Shown here: piece after piece, positions 37,601-46,909 of the stretch
Layout of the letters: each line of letters begins with the position of its first letter
Position numbering within the stretch: position 1 is the stretch's first letter
NCBI GenBank assembly: GCA_019054805.1
Contig: JAHQIY010000005.1
Location: forward strand, 310,001 to 374,000
Direction: 5' to 3'
Source of the DNA: Brachionus manjavacas
Taxonomy: Eukaryota > Rotifera > Eurotatoria > Ploima > Brachionidae
DNA length: 64,000 nucleotides
Position numbers and translations under genes: made by a program
The notes under the pieces: model-generated
Database searches by the model: none
What the model saw: the letters and a program-made list of their open reading frames with translations, nothing else
Told to the model about the DNA's origin: nothing

Positions 37601-40600
37601 AAAAAAATTCTAAGCTGTTTAATTTATTTTATCTAAATAAGTAAAATCTCCTCCAAAGTCGCCAGATTTGAATCCTATCGAAATGATTTGGAATGAAATG
37701 AAAGAATTTGTGAGAAAGAGAAATATTCAAAATGATGAGAAAGCAGCTGAGGCAAGTTTAGAGTTTCAAAGAAAAAATACTCCAGCTAAATGCCAAGCTT
37801 ACATTGTAAAAAAGTATTTACTAATCATTTAAAAAAAGTATTTTTTTTCAAATATGATAATAAGAATAAAGTAATAATAATAAAGGTAATAAAAATCGTG
37901 ATAAAAAAAATGGAGATTGGTCAAACTGCTAGGTCAAACAATGTCTTCAAAAAGCATTTTTTCATGAAAAAAAATTAGTTTACAAAATTTTACCATTTTT
38001 TACAAGTAAAAAAGTCAAAATTTACGTAAATTTACGTAAAACCCACGTGTCAAATCATTACTGTATTTAATTAAGTTTAATTTTTGACACATTTAGAAAG
38101 TTACAAATATTCTTTAAATTTTTTTTTAAAAGTCAAAATAAAGAACAAAATGAGCAATAAGAAATTTAAATTCATACAGTCAATACATGATAAAATCTAC
38201 AGAAACAAGTATGGACTTTCAGAAGAAAATTTATTCAATTTTTAATTTTCTTTTGGTCTAAAACTCATAATCACATAAAATGTAAATATATCCTTGACAG
38301 ACTTGTGCAATAGTCATAAAAAAGCCTTTTTATAGCCTTTTAATTAATTCAATAAATTTAATCTTAATCTTAATCTTAAAATATTAAAATATTTTTAAAA
38401 TAATTTCATCTTTTAATATGAATAAAAAATGTGCTTATTTTACTTCTTTTGAGTAAAATTTCAAATTATTTTTTTTTTTCAGTTTACAGTTTAGAAAAAC
38501 AATAACAAACCTCTCCCTGAATCCAAAAAATTTCCGACAGTCTCTGACGTCCCAATAGAATATTAAACATAAATAGATGATATTCGGGATTACTTAATTT
38601 TTCTATAGTCAAATCTTCGCAACTAAGCTGTGAAAGAAACTTTTCAAAATCATCGCTGGTAAATTCGTGCCTGAATAAGTTATCGACCAATTTTTGGATG
38701 CACTCTCCAATAGATTTAAAATCAATGGAATCAAAGTGGATGTTTGTGTCTTTGTTCAAAAGTTTACGGAAAAGTTTGGTAATAAGACTGTCTTGTGATA
38801 ATTTTCTTGCGAAAAGCTTAATAAATCGGCTATATGTCAAAAAATTTTTCAAACTAAAACCATTCTCTAGCAGAAGATTAACGAATTCAACTTGATTGTT
38901 TAACAAAGCATTGAACATCAAATCTTGGTACATGTCCATCTGTAAAAATAAAAAAAAGTTTTAAATTTTAAATATAAAAATAACAAAATCTGTTAAAATA
39001 CATTATCAGGTATTTCATCATTGAATAGTGCTAGTCTTGCTATGTCACATCGATTCCATGACAAACATAGCTCAGCTACTTTATGCTTTGGATTTGCCTT
39101 TAAAAAAATGTTCAATATTTTGAAGTTACGGCTCTTTTGTTGCAAAGCTCTGGGATCAAATTCCAAAATTGAAACAGATTCACGGTTATTTTTTTCCAAA
39201 ATTCGAGAAATATCTTTTTTTAAAGCATCAAATGAGTTGGCTTTTTCAGGGCTGTCCAGTTGTTTTAAAGAATAGCATAAACTAGACGTTTTCTGAAAAA
39301 ATTGAATTAATATTTTGATTTTTCAAGAGTCAATTCAAAACTATAGAAGAAGCTTATCTTTCTCACATTAATCAATTTATTGAGATACGATAATCCGCTA
39401 TATCAACAATAAACTGATTAATATTAAATGTTCAACTTTTTATTTTACTACGACTAGGACTTTTTTTTTTAGTTTAATAACTTGTTTAACAATTTTTACA
39501 TTAAGTTCCAGAAATTCATAAATTAAAGTGAATTTCTAATTTTTGAGGTTAGAGGCTATAGCTGATTTAGAGGTTCAAAAAAAATTAAATTTTAAAAAAT
39601 AATTTACATTAAAATTATTAGGGTTAGTATAAAAGTTAATTTTTAATTTTTTTTTGCTATCTGAATTTCAAATTTTCGACTTGAAATTAGTAATATTCGT
39701 CCTGTGAAACCCTAAATTTCATATTTTTTGGTAGGTTCAAAAAATTAAATTTTTTGCTAAATGAAAAAACATGATTTATTTGTATAAAATAAAGCTAAAA
39801 TTCAAAAAAATAAAATCTTAGATTTGTTCAGAATTTTGTCTAGTATATTTAAGAGAAGAAAAAATTTTAGTTCTTTAAGGAATATACGATTTAAGTGAAA
39901 AAAAGTGTTATTTTTGAAGTATAGACAATGAAAATATTTAAAGTAAAAATCCTTTCTGTACTTTCTGTACTTTTTCTAATTATTTTATTTGGCCCTGTAC
40001 CTTTTTGTACTTTTTGTACTTTTTCAGAATATTATTTTATTTGGCCCTGTTCCTTTTTGTACTTTCTGTACTTTTTGTTCTTAATAGTAATAAAAAAACC
40101 TTTTATAAATCAATATTTTAAATATAAATTTTATATTTAACTAATATTTTTCTTACCTTCAGCATACCCGAATCCGACCCCGTTTAAGTTTTAATAAAAT
40201 GATTAAAATTAAACTTAATCATAGAAAGTACAAAAAGGAACAGGGCCAAACAAAATAATTAGAAAAAGTACAAAAAGTACAGAAATTACAAAAAGGAACA
40301 GGACCAAATTAAATAATTAGAAAAAGTACAAAAAGTACAAATTGAAAAATGTTTTTTTAAAAGTTTGATCTCATTGTCTATCCAAGTTATTTTTGGCTAA
40401 TTTTCATTAATTAAATGAGCACACTAATTTTTTAAAATATATACCAAAGTGTAGAAAATTTTACTCTTTTTTAGATTATATATAATTTTAATAAATATTA
40501 TCAATGAATATCTCGGTCTGAAATAACTAAAACATTTTAAAAAACACGTTTTAATTCACCTCTGGGTATAAAATTTAATTTTTTTCGAACCTATAAAAAA

Positions 40601-43600
40601 TTTTGAAATTTTTGGGTTTCCCAGGACGTAGATCACGAATTTCAAGTCAAAAATTAGAAATTAAGATAGCAATTAAGTTTTAAGTTTCTGGAATTTTATT
40701 TATATAATTAATAACTCATATTTTTGCTTGACAACCTTATATAGTGCCACTATTTTTGGAGTGGAGCTGAGCAAGTAGTCGGATAATCGGCCTCCTCCAT
40801 AAAAAAAATCAACTTATATGTTTTTAAAAAAAGGATACTTGACAATTTGTTTTTAAAAAAAGAATACTTGACAATTTGTTTTTAAAATAAGTCATAAAAA
40901 TTTTTTTCTTTTTTTCGTTATTATAATAAAATTCGATGTGTTGATAAAAACATTTTTTTTAAAGTCATTTTTCCAAAATACAATTACTTTAAATATTCTA
41001 AAGAACCTTTAGGATAAAATTAGGGAAATTTGAATTTGATAATAAAATTTAAAAAAAAGTCTAAATAATTTTTAGTATTTCGATTAAAATATTTTAAAAA
41101 ATGGCTTCCATTTTTTAAAAGCTGACCTAAATTGGTAAAATCTTTAAATGATAACATTTAAAAATTTTTAACAATTTTTTAACAGTTCTATTAACATACA
41201 GCAACAACAAAGAAAGCATGTCCAACAGTCTCAACTTTTATTTAACTTAAATGCGTTGTTGTTAAATTTTTTCAAATTAACTATTAGATCAATTACACTA
41301 TTCAATTTTTTATAATTTTAACATTTTATCAATAATGAATTTAATAAATTAAATGTTAATCAGTCTCATGAGGCATGGGCACTAGCCTATTGATTAACAT
41401 TGAAATTGAGGAAAAAATATATTTTGCAAAATTCCCCATTTAATTTTATACTTTTATTTATACAGTCGAACCTGGTTAGTTCGGTTCTACATTATTCGAA
41501 AAACTCGATTTCCGAGTGATTTTTTAATTTTCCATTCCATATTAAATATTTGTCTTTAATCTCTTTAAAACTGTTTATCTCATTTATTCTTTTTAATATT
41601 TTTTTAACATCGCCTTAAAGGCGTTCACTGAAATAAATAATAATAACAATAATAATTAAATCCTTTTTCATTATTTCCATTATTCCGAAATTTTATACTC
41701 CGTTAGGAATTGCTATTCCTGATCGAGCCTGACTAAAGAGAGTCGACTGTAAAGATGTAATTTCAAGAATAAAAAAAGAAAAAATAAGGACCCGTGGAGT
41801 TAAACTTATAATATTTTTTGATAAAAAATTAAAGTAATTCTTGATCGGTCTCCCTTTTTACAGCAAATTCAGTTCTAGAAAGGATTTCAAAAATCTTAAT
41901 AGTGCATCAAAAAAAAACAGCACATCCCTCTTGAAAACTCATCAGAATTTAAGGGGAAAAAAAATTTTGTTGATGAAAATGAATATTTATTGAATTTTTA
42001 TTAAAACTTATTAATGTAAATAATATATAATCTGAGAATAAGGTGTTTTGTTTTTCAAGTTCTTCATTTACTTACTCTGAAGAACTTGAAAAACAAAACA
42101 GAATTTGGTAATAAGCAAAAAATGCTTTGGTAACTTTATGATTTTTATATTTTATAATTAACCTGATAACACTATAAATTTGATGAATTAATTAATAAAA
42201 TGTAAAACTAATATGTTTTTGGTTCGATGCTCTATTAAGATTTTTTGATCACCACTGTATATTCTTAATTAATAACAGTTAATTAAAAAGAATGGAAAAC
42301 CAAGTAAAAAGAATTATAACTTTGACTTTGGATTTTTCTGAATTTTTTGTTTTGTTACATTACTAAATCAAAAAATCGTCAAGCTGAAAAAAATAAAAGT
42401 TAAAAAAGTCCTAAAATTCCAAGTTGGATTTGACATGAATTGACTTTATTAAGATTCATTATATTTACATCTAACACAATGAGATTTTTTTTCATCTTGA
42501 ACGCTTCGATAACAAGCAGCTCGTCCTTTTCTTCACCACGTAAAATTCCATTTGGTGACAAAACAATGTTCTCGTTAGCCAACTCTTGGAATATTTCAAA
42601 CTAAATTTTAAAAAAACAGTTTTCAAGCCTTAAAATTCTTGAAAATAATTTTACATTTTGAGCTTGATTTCCAGTATTTAGAAGATATTTGTCTTCGAGT
42701 TTTCCTTCAATAAAAATACTTAACTCAGCCTTTTTTGGTTTTGAGTAAGATTTTGAAAAAGCTTTCAAAATAGCTTCATCTAGATCACTGTCTTTTTTGG
42801 TTGGATTCAAATCGAATATTGTTAGCAATTGACGCTTTGAAGGCTGAAAAATTTCCTCAATCTGATCAGTAATTTCTACGAAATTCTTGTTTCGACCTTT
42901 GTAATAATCTTCTAATTTTTCATAGATATAACTTCGAAATTTATCATCAAATCTAAATCTATAAATATTATTCAGCAATAAAATCGTCTGATTTAAAATT
43001 TAAAATTTAAAATACTTTTCTTCTTCTTTGGAAAAGTCGAGATTGATTCCAGAGTTTTTATTTTCTTTTTCTAACTTTCGGTATATATAAGACAACAAAT
43101 CGGCCATTTTACCCGAATTCTTAAAAAATTTAAATAAAAAATCTAAAAAATTGAATTTAAACAGAGATCAAAAATTGTCAATTCAGCTGACAACTCAAAA
43201 CAATGATGGTTCAATCCGAGTCTTGCATGAATTTAATTTTCTAATTTTTTTCACCATTTCGAAGTTCAGCTATCTAATTATTGTATTTTTTAGACCAAAA
43301 TTAGAATTATCAAAATATTGGGACACTCTTGGTTAGAATAAGGGATTTAAGTATAAATTTTTATTTTAAAAATTAGACTCAGACTGAACTTACAAAAAAA
43401 ATTGACAATTTTACAAATTTACAAAAAAAATTCATTTCCTGAATGTTATATATGTTATATCTTAATTATTTTGTTGACCATCCTTCAAAATTTTCCAATT
43501 AAAAAACCTTTGAAAAATTTTTTAAATCAATTTCACATAATTCTTTTTGAGTTTTCATTTACTCAATAGACCAAGGATCGCAGTATAACTCAAATAAAAG

Positions 43601-45944
43601 TTTCAAGAAGTTTATTGTAAGAAACAGTACAAAACAATAAAAAAAAGAATTTTTATTTTTTTATTAGTGTAACATGGTGAACATCTTAAATACATTTTCA
43701 TTAATCCTTCAATTGAAAAAAAAAACATCACATATTAAGTTCATTTTAATTTTTAAATTAGCTAATTATTTAAATTAATTAAATTATATTTTCTTGTTTT
43801 TTAGTGTTTTTTTAAAAAGATATCAAAATAAAAATTAGATCATAAAAGTAAATAATTTTTATTAAAAGGAAGATTTAAAAAACTTATAATTAATATTTTT
43901 GATTTTCCTTTGTTTGATTTACTAAATTTTAGTTTTAATTTTTTTCAAATTTATTGTTATTTGTATTATCATTTATTTCAATGAACGACTTAAAGGCGAT
44001 GAAAAAAATTAAAACTTTTAAATAAATTTGAAAAAAAAAAAAATAAGAAAAAAAAAAAAAATTTGTACAAATTACGAAAATATTTGATTCGATTGAAACT
44101 ATTATTCAGCCTGAACCTAAGTTTTTACTAAGATTTTTTATATTTTTGACTAATGGCATTTAATTTTGATTTTTAAAAATTTTAAAAATATTAATGGTTT
44201 CTTTTACGATTTTATTTCCATAGATTCTTAGGTTCAGACCCTTTTCCTTCTTAAATTTTAAAAATGTTATTAAACAAGACTTTTTTACTGATATCTCCAT
44301 GTTCCACTTGCCAAGCCAGTGTTTTAGTTTCTCTGTAATGACTTTATTTTCTATATTACCTGATAAGATAAAAAAAGTTAAAAAGAAATGAAAATGATTT
44401 GTTTTATTTGTTTTAGGAATATTATTAATAAATAAACTGAAAAAAAGTGGACTAATTACTGAGCCCTGCGGTTATTGAAAATTCCTCGCTAAAAAGGCCA
44501 TTTACTTTTTATTTTGAATTTCCTAGAGTAAAGAAAAAAATTTTGTTCACTTTTTTTTAATTATTAAAACTACTTAACACGGGGCTGAAAGGGAGGTTAA
44601 TTACCTTTCCAAACTGCCCGGGTCCTCCCCAACTGTTATTTTAAAAAATAAAAAATAATTTTTAGGGTTTTTCTTTCTTAAAGATTTATTGAAATATGTA
44701 AAATAGAAAAAAAATCTAATATAGTTTTACATCTCCACAATGGTGGCAGCTCAAATAAATAATGATACTAATTATTTATTTTATTATTTTTAAATATTAT
44801 TATTATTAAAAAAATCTTATTTAAATCTCTTCCGAAATCGATCCTAATAATTTTTTTTTTTGATTACCTGACCTTAGACTCTAGTTGAAATTTGTTTTAA
44901 AAATTTAAAAAAACGTGAGACTAATTTTTTTATAATTCAGTCTAACTTACATCAATTATTACGCATGGTATACTCTTTTTTAATGATTCCAGTACCGTAG
45001 CAGCTGTATTCGGTCCACCTTCAACCACTACCAAAATGATGGGTATTTTCTTTATTTTGGATATTTCTGATTCTAGTTTAGCTCTGAACTTAATTTCTCC
45101 ACCAAAAGTGTTGTACTTAGAGTCGTCCACTAAAATAAAATGCGTATGATTCGGTTCCAAGTATTGAGACTTTGCGAATCGTAGTTTTTCATTATTTATC
45201 CTATATATTACAGGTGCATCCTCATTTTGAGATATTAAGTCTTCATTTCTGGAAGTGGTTGTCCAACTTGCAATACCAAGTAGAGTTACTTTTGAGCGAC
45301 TGAGTCTAACAGTTTCACCAACATGCTTCATTATGCCAGTATTAGTTCCTCCAGTTGTAATCCAGCCATCTTTAAAATAATCACTAAATTTAAAACATTT
45401 TAAAAAGACTTTTGTTTACCTGTTGAACTAGCAGCTTTGACCAAGCCTTTACACAAAATGTCGCGAACTAACTCTGACACTGCTACTTGAGCTCCTCCTG
45501 TGACAGAAATTAGAAGTTTGGGAGACTTCATGTGCCAATATGGTTTGCCAAATAACAATGAAATCATTTTGTCCATTTCAGTTCTATAGTAGACTCTAAT
45601 GTATTGGGAAATTTCATTTTTATCAGCAAAACGGATTCCACCGTATGCATTTGTGATGCCACCAGGTCGAGTGCATGTGTCTCTAGTCCAATTCTGCTCA
45701 GAATTTACCAAAGATTGTGTATGCTCTCTTTTAGTCAGTCCACATTGGCATCTTTTCAAGAAATTTTAAAAATAATTCAATTAAATCAAAAGCAAATCTA
45801 ACTCATCCGGTTTTGCTGAAGGTACGAATTGATAGCACTCAGATTTTGTGATTCCAAGATTCTTAAGCTGTGAAAAAAGTTATCGATGTTCAATCAAGTG
45901 CAAAAAATTACTTTATCAAATAAATTTATCCCTGTTCGAGACAT
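28625..45944 (-). CDS. TRPM: TRPM-family cation channel, 19 exons, complete
   Basis: Minus exons: 45944-45912, 45867-45803, 45751-45420, 45369-44951, 43119-43016, 42958-42655, 42600-42469, 39292-39002, 38939-38511, 33886-33792, 33739-33514, 33455-33381, 33327-33275, 33227-33047, 32994-32388, 32332-32200, 29428-29184, 29131-28996, 28946-28625. All junctions are GT/AG and in phase: 4182 nt, 1393 residues. The N-terminal SLOG domain shows DECQCGLTK, PKLLISVTGGAQ, TGGTNTGIMKHVGE, THFILVDD and VVVEGGPNTAATVLE. Melastatin repeats include DEAILKAF, LCLSWNRCDIAR and LLLENGFSLKNFLTYSR. Transmembrane segments start near residue 914 (FWFLMFLILFSYILL). S6 is LTNILLQNILIALFN, then the TRP-helix-like SDPLWKHSRYSLVYEY and a charged coiled coil. 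There is no NUDIX or kinase domain at the end. The pore reads FVGDYYT (G-D about 1104-1105) where known TRPMs have FGQ or YGE. A plasma-membrane cation channel is expected; its ion selectivity is open. Confidence 0.93.
29814..31260 (+). mobile_element. Tc1/mariner-like element, decayed, in a TRPM intron
   Basis: The left terminus TA-CAGTATGTCTAGAAAGTTTAG (TA 29812-29813) is matched in reverse complement near 31235-31256 (ATGTCTACAAAATTTAGAAC). A second direct copy of the motif, CTATGAAGTTTAGAACATT, lies at about 30037, giving an IR/DR layout at the left end. Transposase 30248-31226 (+) is broken. It starts with a helix-turn-helix (QQEMADLVGVSRKCVFTIK, then SGRPRKL), followed by frameshifts. 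Catalytic-region text WILQQDEVSSHTAHSVRDWL and, in another frame, SPDLNPIETLW remain, then KPKRVAECIKAKGGH and TAA 31224-31226. It is inside TRPM intron 29429-32199. Confidence 0.85.
31636..31970 (-). mobile_element. Inverted, truncated copy of the MULE relic's left end
   Basis: Reverse complement of 59057-59387. It carries the terminal GAGATAATATTTAAACTAAAG and the first codons of the transposase (ATGGACGAAAACAAATGG region with a changed start), and breaks off after the word for KSL. It lies inside the same TRPM intron as the Tc1 relic. Confidence 0.8.
34033..34832. mobile_element. Element with long (about 130 bp) imperfect inverted repeats
   Basis: The left arm 34033-34166 (TTGCTAAAATA, ACCGGTTGTTTT, TACGGCTCAGTACCGTCCTATGACT, ATGCAAAATTTAATAA) is mirrored by 34706-34832 with scattered substitutions. 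The interior has a plus-strand frame (34438-34635, RKEIIEKLDLFSNYFETFSG) that I do not recognise. No clear target duplication. It lies in TRPM intron 9 (33887-38510). Confidence 0.6.
34981..35058. repeat. 78-bp direct repeat, left copy, flanking a LINE
   Basis: TATGTATTCTTGGGATTCGT..GATAAATGAAT; pairs with 36627-36704 with about five substitutions. It looks like an unusually long target-site duplication around the LINE at 35059-36626. Confidence 0.8.
35059..36626 (+). pseudogene. CR1/jockey-like LINE, 5'-truncated (family A)
   Basis: Reverse transcriptase from about 35083: [80 protein letters not shown], then KLYADDSKVLS. The C-terminal domain follows with AKILG-type ASKILGMIKNTF and YTTYARPHLEFAIPVWNP, and MYCFTNRVSTIWNQLPDRIV close to the end. 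There is an in-frame TAA at 35551-35553 just before the YADD, and a frameshift near 36040. The 3' end is TACGCAGCAAATTACTACTACC. Only a few lesions, so it is the youngest LINE here. It lies in TRPM intron 9. Confidence 0.9.
35061..35096. repeat. Perfect 14-bp fold-back at the LINE 5' junction
   Basis: AACCACTGGTCCGG (35061-35074), 8-nt loop, then CCGGACCAGTGGTT (35083-35096). The right arm is genuine LINE coding sequence (PDQWL); the left arm is its inverted copy joined to the target. Confidence 0.85.
36627..36704. repeat. 78-bp direct repeat, right copy
   Basis: TATGCATTCTTGGGATTCGT..GATAAATAAAT; counterpart of 34981-35058 downstream of the LINE tail. Confidence 0.8.
36990..37040 (-). repeat. 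Isolated family B LINE 3' terminus
   Basis: TTATTTGCAAATCTGTACCGAGCTAATGCTCCTTC is the reverse complement of the family B tail (GAAGGAGC..AGCTCGGTACAG). Any coding part upstream on the minus strand is not recognisable. Confidence 0.5.
37215..38063 (+). mobile_element. Non-autonomous Tc1-like element with TA duplication
   Basis: The terminus CAGTAATGATTTGACACGTGG is present at both ends as an exact inverted repeat, and both sides are flanked by TA (37213-37214, 38064-38065). Inner repeats TTTACGTAAATTT and AATGGTAAAATTTTGTAAA are also inverted. The interior keeps a broken Tc1-type transposase C-terminal part: LHQDNDPKHKSYICAQFLKK near 37510-37570, and PPKSPDLNPIEMIWNEMKEF near 37650-37710. 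It lies in TRPM intron 9. Confidence 0.88.
39951..40341. mobile_element. Fold-back element, copy 2, with tandem units in each arm
   Basis: The left arm 39951-40081 holds two tandem units built on GTACTTTTTGTACTTTTT and TTTGGCCCTGTTCC. The right arm 40222-40341 holds two inverted units (AGTACAAAAAGTACAGAA, AACAGGGCCAAA). The spacer, with CAGCATACCCGAATCCGACC, is related in inverse orientation to the copy at 8558-8833. No coding capacity. In TRPM intron 39293-42468. Confidence 0.8.
41463..41749. mobile_element. Small TA-flanked element with CAGTCGA termini, holding a LINE tail
   Basis: TA-CAGTCGAACCTGGTTAG at 41461 and AGTCGACTG-TA ending at 41749-41751 are short inverted ends of pogo/Tigger style. 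Inside (41590-41660) lies another LINE-type 3' end, CGCCTTAAAGGCG followed by AAATAAATAATAATAAC repeats. A similar single terminus (CAGTCGATCCTCGATATGATG) occurs at 49013. Confidence 0.5.
42044..42100. repeat. Perfect 22-bp stem hairpin
   Basis: 42044-42065 (TGTTTTGTTTTTCAAGTTCT..) is exactly reverse-complemented at 42079-42100, with a 13-nt loop. It lies in a TRPM intron, with no transposon termini around it. Confidence 0.85.
43960..44560 (-). pseudogene. LINE fragment, minus strand, in a TRPM intron
   Basis: On the minus strand about 44550-44270 reads VNGLFSEEFSITAGLS (PQGS motif damaged), then VITEKLKHWLGKWNMEISVKKSC, closest to the family B reverse transcriptase. Its 3' end near 43960-44000 carries CGCCTTTAAGTCG and TTGAAATAAATG, the same tail type as 41611-41650. 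Confidence 0.65.
44568..44760. repeat. Short repeat shared with 7040-7075
   Basis: AACACGGGGCTGAAAGGGAGG at 44577-44597 is matched in reverse orientation at about 7052-7075 (CCTTTCAGCCCCGTGTT). Nothing else recognised in the stretch. Confidence 0.35.
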
Positions 45945-46650
45945 AATTATCAAAGTATTAACGAAAATTTAGAAAAAAAACTTGAATCTTATTCCAAGAT
46001 TAGATGTTGATGTTATGGCAACTAATAAAATTATATTATTAGTTTAAAATTGTGACAAAATGCATGAAATATGCATTTATAATTTATTTGTACTTTTTGA
46101 ACATATATTTTGTTTCTAATTCATAAAATTTTTAAAACGGTCTTAATTTAAATTTTCAGGTTTCAAGAAATCATGTAGCAACGCGATGCTCCAAGCAATT
46201 TGTTTAAATATCATTCTTGCATAATCTTGCATCTATTTGAAATGATGGCCAAAGCAAAAATTGATCAAAAACTTTTGAATACTCCTATTAAAGAAAAATA
46301 ATGGGCGCAAAATTAAAATGTGAACTGGTGAACTGACGTTTTCGTGATCTTCAGTTCACTTGGAAAAAATGTGTGAACTGTGGATCACAAAAATAAAATA
46401 TTTATTTTAGATGTCAAAAATATATAAAGTTAATTTTTTTCAATTAATTAATCAATTTTATTTGTTTCTTTTATGAGCTTTGCTTTGTGTAACATTAGAT
46501 CCCATTCACCCTTGCACTTTTTCCTCAATGCCTTTAGCCAAGCATAAATCGCAAATTAGGTCTTCACCCACCACTGCCAAAATTTCATCAACTTTTCTGT
46601 TCGCTTCTTGAGTAATGGGCACATTTTCAAACTATTTTTTTTGAATCAGT
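45945..46650 (-). other. TRPM upstream region; coding-like scrap at 46480-46640
   Basis: No TATA box stands out before the TRPM ATG. On the minus strand 46640-46500 a frame reads VPITQEANRKVDEILAVVGEDLICDLCLAKGIEE and then a stop. Its composition is coding-like and it is possibly part of a transposon protein. I cannot name it. Confidence 0.3.
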
Positions 46651-46651
46651 A

Positions 46652-46815
46652 ATGATTGAAATTTATTTATTTATTTGTTTTCTGTACCGAGCTAGAGCTC
46701 CTTCAAAATAAGTTAAAAATAAAATTAAAGTTAATGAAATTAGATTAAAAAAAAAAAGAATCAAAATAGAGTAAATAAGCTAAAAAAATGAAAGTTGAAA
46801 AGACATAAATTGGAA
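46652..46815 (-). repeat. Family B LINE 3' end, 5'-truncated
   Basis: The minus strand ends in GAAGGAGCTCTAGCTCGGTACAG followed by AAAACAAATAAATAAAT. The 3' UTR (46740-46815) is nearly identical to 62545-62630, so the two copies are closely related. Confidence 0.75.
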
Positions 46816-46909
46816 AAGAAACTTCACGCCATTGCTAATATTTCTCATAATTAGTTTTAGCTGCATTGCCATCTTTTCAAATTAATCACAAATTTCTTTA
46901 TTTTCCATT

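Noticed and set aside
45604..45801. Plus-strand frame opposite TRPM exon 3
   Set aside because: Shadow of a coding exon.
46300..46385. Repeated GTGAACTG / CAGTTCAC words
   Set aside because: Short local repeats with no termini or duplication; no element can be defined.
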